NCBI GenBank assembly: GCA_012519745.1
Contig: JAAYPO010000082.1
Span: 1-64,000, forward strand
Source: Clostridiaceae bacterium
GTDB lineage: Bacteria > Bacillota > Clostridia > Acetivibrionales > DTU013
Direction of reading: 5' to 3'
DNA length: 64,000 nucleotides
Shown here: positions 1 through 7,121 of the stretch, one piece after another
How positions within the stretch are numbered: the first letter of the stretch is position 1
Layout: each line of letters starts with the position of its first letter
The notes under the pieces: generated by a model
Database searches by the model: none
Told to the model about the DNA's origin: nothing
Seen by the model: the letters and a program-made list of their open reading frames with translations, nothing else
Program-made: the position numbers and the translations under genes

Positions 1-121
1 AGAAGTAAGGGGGACACGCCTCTGCAGGGAGAAGGACTCCGTTGGTTGAGGCATGAAACAGAAGTAAGGGGGACACGCCTCTGCAAGGAGAAGGACTCCG
101 TGGTTGAGGCATGTCCCCTTT
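1..121. repeat. Two tandem GGGGACA-type hairpin repeats
   Basis: Two copies of a ~60-bp unit lie head to tail (about 2-60 and 62-121). Each begins AGTAAGGGGGACACGCCTC and runs to GAGGCATG. The second copy closes with TGTCCCCTTTT, so its ends can pair (GGGGACACGCCTC with GAGGCATGTCCCC). The first copy lacks the terminal TCCCC. Related hairpins occur at 1799-1999, 11722-12083 and 29191-29291, so this is a dispersed repeat family. No coding gene is seen in 1-267. Confidence 0.75.
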
Positions 122-267
122 TGTAAGTTGTTGTTTTTGGGCGTGTAAATGAGGGAACAGAGATAGTGTTAAGCGACGACTTGTTGCACAAAAACACCCC
201 CTTTACCTGCAAATTTGAGAATTGCTCAAAATTTATTCATCAATAAATGATGATACGAGGTGATTTT

Positions 268-1800
268 ATGAAAAACAAATTGGTGGCACTGATCATTCTT
301 GATGGATTCGGTATAAATAACAGTTCTGACGGAAATGCCATAGCAGCTGCAAAAAAACCTAATCTGGACAGCTTCATGAAGCAATATCCCACAACCGTGA
401 TCCATACGAGCGGAATGGATGTCGGGCTTCCGAGAGGCCAGATGGGCAACTCCGAGGTAGGGCATACAAACATTGGAGCAGGACGGATAGTATATCAGGA
501 GCTTACAAGAATAACGAAGTCTATTCAGGATGGAGATTTTTTTGAAAAGCGTGAATTTATCGATGCAATAGAAAACTGTAAAAAGAATGGCACGAAGCTG
601 CATCTATACGGGCTGTTGTCTGACGGAGGAGTCCACAGCCACAACACGCATCTGTACGCATTGGTGGAATTGGCCAGGAGATATGGATTGAAGGATGTTT
701 TCATACATTGCTTCTTTGACGGCAGAGATGTGCCTCCGGATAGCTCAAAGGATTTTGTAAAGGAGCTTGAGGAAAAGCTGGCTGAGATTGGAACTGGCAG
801 CATCGCCAGCGTTATGGGCCGGTACTATGCTATGGACAGGGACAATCGCTGGGAAAGAGTAGTACAGGCTTATAATGCTATGGTACTTGGACAGGGTCTG
901 ACTGCAGAGTCGGCATCTGCTGCAGTTGCGGAGTCCTATGCCCGTCAGGAATTTGACGAATTTGTCAAGCCGACGGTTATAACAAAGGATGGAAAGCCTG
1001 TTGCAACCATTGGCAAAAATGATTCGATAATATTCTTCAATTTCAGGCCGGACAGGGCAAGAGAAATAACCAGGACTTTCGTGGATCCCGAGTTTACCGG
1101 ATTTGAAAGACCTAATGGATTTTTCCCGGTCCACTATGTCTGCATGACACAATATGATAAAACACTGCCCAATGTGAATGTGGCCTTCAAACCAGAAAGC
1201 CTGACCAATACATTCGGCGAGTACATCAGTAAAAATGGCCTGAAACAGCTCAGGATCGCGGAGACTGAGAAATATGCCCATGTCACATTCTTCTTTAATG
1301 GGGGAACTGAGACGATGTATGAAGGAGAGCACCGTGCACTGATCCCGTCTCCGAAGGTAGCCACATATGATCTGAAGCCTGAGATGAGTGCATATGAGGT
1401 AACAGAGGAGGTTCTCAAGAGGATCGACTCTAAACAATACGATGTAATAGTATTGAATTTTGCGAACTGTGATATGGTAGGACACACAGGCTTCTTTGAT
1501 GCGGCAAAGGCCGCTGTTGAAGCCATAGATCAATGTGTGGGAAAGATAGTCGAGGCAATACGGTCTCAGGACGGAGTCGCACTGATCACAGCCGACCACG
1601 GCAACGCAGAGCAGATGGTCGACTACGATACAGGCGGACCGTTTACGGCACATACTACAAACATAGTTCCGCTGATAGGAATCGGTTTGGGAGACAGGCA
1701 GTTGAAGGAAGGCCGCCTGGCAGACCTGGCGCCGACGATGCTGGAGCTGCTCGGTCTGGAAAAGCCTGCCGAAATGACCGGCGAGTCGCTGTTAAGGTAA
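268..1800 (+). CDS. gpmI: 2,3-bisphosphoglycerate-independent phosphoglycerate mutase
   Basis: Cytoplasmic glycolytic enzyme that interconverts 3-phosphoglycerate and 2-phosphoglycerate, using two Mn ions and a phosphoserine intermediate. The protein is 510 residues, the normal family length. It carries the active-site motif [14 protein letters not shown] near residue 60 (catalytic Ser) and the C-terminal metal-site segments [10 protein letters not shown] and GPFTAHTTN. The ORF track starts at 247, but the ATG at 268 follows a GAGGTG ribosome site at the right distance and begins with the expected core ([15 protein letters not shown]). The usual next gene, eno, is 17 kb away here, separated by an accessory block. 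The gene ends directly in a GGGGACA hairpin repeat. Confidence 0.97.
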   Translation: MKNKLVALIILDGFGINNSSDGNAIAAAKKPNLDSFMKQYPTTVIHTSGMDVGLPRGQMGNSEVGHTNIGAGRIVYQELTRITKSIQDGDFFEKREFIDAIENCKKNGTKLHLYGLLSDGGVHSHNTHLYALVELARRYGLKDVFIHCFFDGRDVPPDSSKDFVKELEEKLAEIGTGSIASVMGRYYAMDRDNRWERVVQAYNAMVLGQGLTAESASAAVAESYARQEFDEFVKPTVITKDGKPVATIGKNDSIIFFNFRPDRAREITRTFVDPEFTGFERPNGFFPVHYVCMTQYDKTLPNVNVAFKPESLTNTFGEYISKNGLKQLRIAETEKYAHVTFFFNGGTETMYEGEHRALIPSPKVATYDLKPEMSAYEVTEEVLKRIDSKQYDVIVLNFANCDMVGHTGFFDAAKAAVEAIDQCVGKIVEAIRSQDGVALITADHGNAEQMVDYDTGGPFTAHTTNIVPLIGIGLGDRQLKEGRLADLAPTMLELLGLEKPAEMTGESLLR

Positions 1801-2000
1801 GGGGACACTCCTTTGCAGGGGGGTATTCCTTAATGGATAAGGAATGTCCCCTTTTGATAGGTAAGGGGAGAACGAGGAAAGGGATACACCTCAGCAGCAA
1901 GCAGGAACCCAAGGCTGAGGTATGTCCCCTGAAGGATGGGAACAAAGGGACATATCCTGAGCTATGCATCGCAGCAAAGCTACTCAGGTGTGTCCCTTTA
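1797..2000. repeat. Cluster of three GGGACA-ended hairpin repeats
   Basis: Three hairpins follow gpmI. They are 1799-1855 (GGGGACACTCCTT pairs with AAGGAATGTCCCC), about 1878-1930 (GGGATACACCTCAG pairs with CTGAGGTATGTCCC) and 1944-1999 (AAAGGGACATATCCTGAG pairs with CTCAGGTGTGTCCCTTT). The first two are preceded by GGTAAGGGGA. The stems carry compensating differences, which suggests that the fold is kept. The family resembles REP-type elements mobilised by Y1 (RAYT) transposases, but no such gene is in the window. They may also serve as transcription terminators for gpmI. Confidence 0.7.
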
Positions 2001-2022
2001 TATATGTCCGCATCTTGCGGAA

Positions 2023-2164
2023 TGTACAAAAATTCAAGTAAAGGGCACTTTTTGGGAAATAATCGTGAAATTATTCCATAAATAGATTACATAAGCCATG
2101 CGTTTTTTACTATATGTTAACTTGTATTTGGAAAATAGTCACCTTTACTTGAATTTTTGTACAG
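2023..2164. mobile_element. MITE-like element with 22-bp perfect inverted repeats
   Basis: A ~142-bp segment is bounded by TGTACAAAAATTCAAGTAAAGG on the left (2023-2044) and its exact reverse complement on the right (about 2142-2163). The interior is AT-rich and has no convincing gene. Size, perfect terminal repeats and lack of coding content fit a non-autonomous miniature element. The CTTTACTTGAA core is shared with the palindromic repeats near 46.1 and 46.3 kb. Confidence 0.6.
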
Positions 2165-2190
2165 TCGAACAACCAGACGGTAAGGCGGCG

Positions 2191-2346
2191 GAGTGTCTGG
2201 TCATCTGGGGAGTCGGGTCATCCGGAGTGTCGGGTCATTTGGGGAGTCTGGTCATCTGGGGAGTCGGGTCATCCGGAGTGTCGGGTCATCTGGGGGGGCG
2301 GGTCATCTGGGGGGTCAGGTCATCTGGGGAGTCTGGTCATCCGGAG
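2191..2346. repeat. 17-bp minisatellite, about nine copies
   Basis: About nine head-to-tail, imperfect copies of a unit close to GGAGTCGGGTCATCTGG (16-18 bp each). The array ends just before the stop codon of the minus-strand response regulator (2380). It creates an artificial plus-strand ORF in the ORF track. There are no spacers, so it is not a CRISPR array. Confidence 0.85.
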
Positions 2347-2379
2347 AACCTCCGGCCTTTGCAGAGCGCTGCGGTCTGC

Positions 2380-3984
2380 CTAAGTGCCTCCGTCCTTCTT
2401 GTATTCATAGATGGTCTTGCCGGTGATCTTTTTGAAGAGCTTGGAGAAGTATTTGGGGTCTGTGTATCCTACCTTCAGGCTGACCTCACTTATCGTCATC
2501 GACGGGATCATGATCAGCTTCTTTGCATTTTCTATCCTGACGATTGTCTTATAGTCTATGAAGCTCATGCCTGTCTGCTTCTTGAACAGCTCGCTCAGAT
2601 AGGCAGGGCTCAGGTGCACATGCCGGGCGACCTGTTCCAGGCTGATGTCCCCCGCATAATTGCTTTCGATCACTTTCTTTGCATTTTCAATGAGGTTAGT
2701 GCTGTCAACAGGATTCTTATCATGATAAAAATCAAAAATATGCTGCAGCAGGGTTTTTACATAATCATCCAGATCCGACAAGAAGACCATATCTCTTATC
2801 TTCTCATAGGGTTGCTCGCCTGAGATGGTGGACTCCTGACGGAGGAAGGGCAGTTGGATGTTGAGCATTATGATGATGGATTGTATGAATTGCCAGTAAA
2901 ACTCTTTTACAAGCTCGGGTCTGAAACCCTTGCCCTCCGAAATAAGGGATCTGGTCACGCCATCTATATACGAGACTGCTGTTTGCAGATTGGAAAGCTT
3001 GATGTTCAGTATTATCTTGTTGAGGATTTCTTCGGATAGCGAAAGCTTTGGATCAGCCGACAGGCAGTTAGCCGAGTACTGCGCAAATGTGCCGCGGCCG
3101 TTCCAGAACCTGGTACCAAGTGCCTGTACTGCATCGGGCAACAGCTTTTGTATCATGCAGGGTGTATGTGTCTCCCCGCTGAGACCGCATGAAATGCTGA
3201 GACCATGCTTTTTTTCCAATATACGCCTACAGACATCGAATGCCTTTTTGAGCCCCTGTACCGCCTTTTGTCCGCATGCCAGTGAAACCACCAGGTTTTT
3301 ATCCTGAGCCGGATGGAATGTGACGGCACCGGCATATCTTTTCATGGACCGATTTACAAGGGCTTTATAATGCTCATATATTTCAGGCTCCCCGCCGGAC
3401 AGAACATTTTCATCCGGGGCCGTAAGGCATAGAATGAATGAACTGCTTTTTTCAAAACCGCTGCAGTACTTTCTGAATTCACTCTTTATGTTTTCCACAG
3501 TCAGACTGTTGTGGGATATGAGTCTGTTCAGGAATGCTTCGCACATGACAGGGAAGGCTTTTTCATATTGCTCCTGCCTTGTTTCCTTTTCTCTGATCAG
3601 CCTTTCTGCCTCCCACAGCTCATCGATCATCCTCTCCAGGACCTGTATCAGTTCGTTTTCATCCACCGGCTTCAGAAGGTAATCCTTTATACCATATTTC
3701 ATGGCCGTTTTTGCGTATTCAAAATCGTTATAGCCGCTGATCACAGCGATTTTAATATCAGGCAGCAGAGTGCGTATCTCGCTTATCAGCTCAAGGCCGT
3801 TAAGTCCCGGCATCATAATATCTGTCAGCAATATATCAGGTTCGTGCCGGCGGCAGAGCTCCAGAGCCTCTATCCCGTTGGCAGCTTCACTTGACAGTAC
3901 CAGATCCAGCTTTTCAAATGGTATTATGGATTTGATCGCTGTCCTCACCCATTTTTCATCATCTGCGATAATAAGCTTGAGCAT
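2380..3984 (-). CDS. YesN-type response regulator, AraC-family output
   Basis: Cytoplasmic two-component response regulator of 534 residues. The N-terminal receiver domain (about 1-120) shows the acidic pair D8/D9, the phospho-acceptor Asp55 in LLTDIMMPG, and the conserved Lys in LLKPVD. A ~290-residue middle region of low conservation follows, as is common in YesN proteins. The last ~100 residues form a double helix-turn-helix AraC domain (ISLEQVARHVHLSPAYLSEL, then VGYTDPKYFSKLFKK). Its start lies 12 bp from the stop of the kinase gene upstream, so the two form an operon. The pair is divergent from the exporter operon at 6-11.7 kb, which it probably regulates (inference). Confidence 0.92.
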   Translation of the reverse strand: MLKLIIADDEKWVRTAIKSIIPFEKLDLVLSSEAANGIEALELCRRHEPDILLTDIMMPGLNGLELISEIRTLLPDIKIAVISGYNDFEYAKTAMKYGIKDYLLKPVDENELIQVLERMIDELWEAERLIREKETRQEQYEKAFPVMCEAFLNRLISHNSLTVENIKSEFRKYCSGFEKSSSFILCLTAPDENVLSGGEPEIYEHYKALVNRSMKRYAGAVTFHPAQDKNLVVSLACGQKAVQGLKKAFDVCRRILEKKHGLSISCGLSGETHTPCMIQKLLPDAVQALGTRFWNGRGTFAQYSANCLSADPKLSLSEEILNKIILNIKLSNLQTAVSYIDGVTRSLISEGKGFRPELVKEFYWQFIQSIIIMLNIQLPFLRQESTISGEQPYEKIRDMVFLSDLDDYVKTLLQHIFDFYHDKNPVDSTNLIENAKKVIESNYAGDISLEQVARHVHLSPAYLSELFKKQTGMSFIDYKTIVRIENAKKLIMIPSMTISEVSLKVGYTDPKYFSKLFKKITGKTIYEYKKDGGT

Positions 3985-3996
3985 TGTATCAGCCTC

Positions 3997-5844
3997 CTAG
4001 CTTTCTTTAACGGCAGGTAGTGTTATTTCCACTGTCGTGCCGGCCAGCGCATCTCTGAACCTCAGTCCGTACTGCTCACCAAAGTAAAGCCTGATACGTG
4101 AGTTTACATTCATTACGCCTATACCGGTCCCGGTGCGCACACCTTCGTCAGTGCTTCTGCTCTTGTCATTTGTAAGGGATCTGTTCAGTTCCTCGAGTTT
4201 TTTTGGCGGGATGCCAAGGCCGTCATCGGATATGATCAGCTTAATGTTGCTTTCCAGGGACAATATCTCAATTTTGATCGTTCCCTTTCCAAGCTTCATC
4301 TCCAGACCATGCTTGATAGAATTTTCTATCAGCGGCTGCAGTGTCAGCTTAAGTATCTTGTAATTCATCAGTTCAGGCGGTATGTTGTATTCAAGCTCAA
4401 ATTTATCTTCAAATCTGAAATTCTGTATGGATATATAGTTCTCCAGATGCTGGAGCTCCTCCTTTACCGAAACCAGGACCCGCTCGCTTATGCTGTAACG
4501 GAAGAGCAAAGACAGGGATTTGGACATGGAGGCAATCTCGTGAATGCCGTGATAGAGCGCTGCGCCGCGTATGGATTCCAGAGTATTGTATAGAAAATGG
4601 GGATTGATCTGATTTTGCAGCGAGTTGAGCTCTGCTTCCTTTTGACTCAGCTTTATACTGCTTATCTTATTGATTAGATAGTCTACTTCAGAGGTACTGC
4701 CTGCAGCAGAGTCATTTTTCCGTACCTGGAGCAGTGGTATCTGGCCTTCGGCGCCGGGATACTGGTTTTCATAATCAGAAATGACTGCTGTCAGCTCATT
4801 GATGGGCTTGAGCAATCCCAATGTAACACCCAGATATATAAGGAGCACGAGTCCGAACAGTACAAGGACGACTGTAAGCATCGGACTGCGCAGCCACAGC
4901 CGTTCCGATACATTCGAGGCCGGATTGAGGTCGATGAAGATCCATTCCTGGGCAGCATAATCAGTATAGGTCATGAAATAATCAGAGCCTTTGTAATTGA
5001 CCGGCACAAAGCTTTTGTCTCCGGCCCTCATTGCCGAAATAATGGCCTCATCAGCCTTGGTGGTTAGCTTTCCCCTGTCACGGCTGTAAAGGATATTGCC
5101 CTCCCGGTCGAGTATGAGCCTCTCTGCAGCTTTGTGTCCCCCATTGGAGTCAGGGCCGTATCCATCTGAGACTATCAGAAAATCAGAAAGAAGACTGTAG
5201 TTGAAATCAAAGAGCAGGACAGAGGGCGGTGCCGTGTCTATTCCGGCATTCAATGATTTTGCGGCACTCAGGACCATTTTATTGACACCTTCGGAATAGA
5301 AACGCTGCGTGGTGCCCAGCATAACGATATTCCCTGTGTCTGCAGATGCATCCATGAACCATTTCTGGGATGAAGGGCTGCTGATGACAGCATGGGCTGA
5401 ATCCGGTCCGTAGGACGCGATGATGCCGCCTTCGTTGATCACATATACGGCCGATAATGCATTTTGCTGTGCCGGTGAGAAATTGTCCTTTATCATAGCG
5501 GATAGTATGTCAGAGCTTTCCGCGCCGGCGGATGTGCTTGTCAGATGCTCCGCATCCTCCGTACCTATCGCCGAGGCTGCCATATGTATGGTGAGCTTTA
5601 GCTCATCAAGGTAATTGCCGATGAGCTCCTTTTCCTGAGTGATCCTTGAAACCGCCGCGTTGTAAGACATTTCTTCCGCAAGTGAACGCGTGTGGGAATA
5701 GAGTATGGCAACCGTCAGTAACGACGGGATCATAACAAGCAGAAAAAAGTACATGGTGATCCTGGATTTCAGTCTCATGTACAGCTTGCTGATGCTTTGT
5801 GCTTTGCGGTATGCTTTGCCGAAGCGGACAGGAAATATTTTCAT
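3997..5844 (-). CDS. YesM-type sensor histidine kinase
   Basis: Membrane histidine kinase of 615 residues, partner of the adjacent response regulator. Transmembrane segment 1 is near residues 31-50. A ~270-residue extracellular sensor region follows, then a second membrane segment (LTVVLVLFGLVLLIYLGVTL), a linker, and a His_kinase domain with NQINPHFLYNTLES (phospho-acceptor His). The ATP-binding part carries LQPLIENSIKHGLE and ISDDGLGIP. The track starts at a GTG (5853), but the ATG at 5844 sits six bases after GAGGTG and is preferred. The large extracellular part suggests sensing of an external ligand or envelope stress. The ligand cannot be read from sequence. Confidence 0.92.
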   Translation of the reverse strand: MKIFPVRFGKAYRKAQSISKLYMRLKSRITMYFFLLVMIPSLLTVAILYSHTRSLAEEMSYNAAVSRITQEKELIGNYLDELKLTIHMAASAIGTEDAEHLTSTSAGAESSDILSAMIKDNFSPAQQNALSAVYVINEGGIIASYGPDSAHAVISSPSSQKWFMDASADTGNIVMLGTTQRFYSEGVNKMVLSAAKSLNAGIDTAPPSVLLFDFNYSLLSDFLIVSDGYGPDSNGGHKAAERLILDREGNILYSRDRGKLTTKADEAIISAMRAGDKSFVPVNYKGSDYFMTYTDYAAQEWIFIDLNPASNVSERLWLRSPMLTVVLVLFGLVLLIYLGVTLGLLKPINELTAVISDYENQYPGAEGQIPLLQVRKNDSAAGSTSEVDYLINKISSIKLSQKEAELNSLQNQINPHFLYNTLESIRGAALYHGIHEIASMSKSLSLLFRYSISERVLVSVKEELQHLENYISIQNFRFEDKFELEYNIPPELMNYKILKLTLQPLIENSIKHGLEMKLGKGTIKIEILSLESNIKLIISDDGLGIPPKKLEELNRSLTNDKSRSTDEGVRTGTGIGVMNVNSRIRLYFGEQYGLRFRDALAGTTVEITLPAVKES

Positions 5845-5957
5845 TATGTACACCTCATTGTTATTTTATTAAATCCATACTAAAAAAGCAAACGTAAATG
5901 ATCCGTACAAAAAAAAGACACCCTCATCAAAAAAAAACCATCTATCTATATACCCGG

Positions 5958-5963
5958 TATAAT
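5958..5963 (+). promoter_or_regulatory. -10 box of the exporter operon
   Basis: A perfect TATAAT lies 54 bp upstream of the TTG start at 6017. No good -35 box is visible at the usual distance, which fits an activator-dependent promoter. The region between the divergent kinase and adaptor genes (5854-6016) is rich in A tracts. Confidence 0.45.
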
Positions 5964-6016
5964 GCTAAAATGAAATGAAACTGGATAAATCCGACTTTTA
6001 TCGTGAGGTGTTGAAA

Positions 6017-7057
6017 TTGACTAGAATCTATCAAAGCAGGTGCAGCAAGGTCATACGCAATATGACAGCCATTGTTCTTGCTGCTTTTTTTACGACGGCA
6101 CTCTCTGGATGCTATTTCTTTCCAAAGGAGGAGGAAGTTCTTGCTCCACCGATAAAAGTGCCGGATGAGATCACATATGAGACCATCGAAGTCAAGAGGG
6201 GAACTATCGAAAACACGATCAGATGTCCCGGCAGCTTTGTTTCCGTGTCACAAAAGGATCTGTTCTATGAGGACAGAGGCGGCAGACTAAAGGAAGTATA
6301 TGTCGTGTTGGGTCAGAATGTCAAAAAGGGCGAGGTTCTGGCTGAGATAGATACTGATAATATAGTGAATGATATAAAGCTTCAGGAGCTGGCAGTGCAG
6401 AGATCCCAGCTGCTTTACGATGACGCAAAGACCCGTTATGAAATAGATGGGGGCAGCAGGACAGAGCTGGAGATGGCAAGACTGGACTACGAATCGAACC
6501 TGCTGAGGCTCGAAAATCTGAAAACCGAACTGCAAAAAGCCAGGCTGGTTTCTCCAATAGACGGACAGGTCATATATGTAACAGGTACTAAGCTTGGAGA
6601 ATATGTAAATGCATTCCAGACCGTTGTCAGGATCGCCGATCCGATGCATCTGCAGCTGAGACATTCGCAGGACAAGGTGAACAGCTTTAGTTTGGGCATG
6701 AAGGCTACAGTGAAGATCGACAATGAGGAGTATGAAGCAGAGGTGACAATGACACCTGCAGAAGCTCCGGAGGATGCGGACGAGCAGTCCAAAAAATCGG
6801 TATTCCTGAGGGTGGACAACATCCCTGATACTGTCAGGATCGGAAAGAACGCGACCATCAGCCTGACCCTCGAAAGGCAGGAGGATGTCATCATCATTCC
6901 CAAACAGGTCATCAATAACTTTGCAAACAGGAAATTTGTCAATGTGTTGAAGGACAATATCCGGGAAGAGCGTGATATCGAGGTGGGCATACAGAATGAT
7001 ACGGAGGCCGAAGTAATCAAGGGTCTTGAAGAGGGAGAACTGATCATAATCAGATAA
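6017..7057 (+). CDS. HlyD/MacA-like adaptor lipoprotein of an ABC exporter
   Basis: Membrane-anchored periplasmic-adaptor-type subunit (346 residues from this start). The track starts at ATG 5975, but that codon has no ribosome site and lies only 12 bp past a TATAAT box. The TTG at 6017 follows GAGGTG by six bases and gives a textbook lipoprotein signal ending LSGC (Cys about residue 32). The mature part shows a biotinyl/lipoyl-like half (LKEVYVVLGQNVKKGEVLAEI), a short coiled-coil hairpin (about 110-165), the second lipoyl half (ARLVSPIDGQVIYV) and beta-barrel domains. It is the first gene of the exporter operon and probably couples the permease to the cell wall side. In Gram-positives such proteins work without an outer-membrane channel. 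Confidence 0.88.
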   Translation: MTRIYQSRCSKVIRNMTAIVLAAFFTTALSGCYFFPKEEEVLAPPIKVPDEITYETIEVKRGTIENTIRCPGSFVSVSQKDLFYEDRGGRLKEVYVVLGQNVKKGEVLAEIDTDNIVNDIKLQELAVQRSQLLYDDAKTRYEIDGGSRTELEMARLDYESNLLRLENLKTELQKARLVSPIDGQVIYVTGTKLGEYVNAFQTVVRIADPMHLQLRHSQDKVNSFSLGMKATVKIDNEEYEAEVTMTPAEAPEDADEQSKKSVFLRVDNIPDTVRIGKNATISLTLERQEDVIIIPKQVINNFANRKFVNVLKDNIREERDIEVGIQNDTEAEVIKGLEEGELIIIR

Positions 7058-7121
7058 AGCTTCTGCGGTGCCGACAGTTTTGTCGGATATGGAATAAGCT
7101 CTGGAATGGAGGCGCTTTGGT

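Noticed and set aside
745-1653. 302-residue minus-strand ORF opposite gpmI
   Set aside because: Shadow of gpmI with odd composition rich in Cys, His and Tyr.
2191-2346. Possible CRISPR array
   Set aside because: The units are directly adjacent with no spacers, and no cas gene is present.
2098-2823. Plus-strand ORF of 241 residues over the minisatellite
   Set aside because: Its first half is the translated 17-bp repeat and its second half is the antisense of the response regulator.
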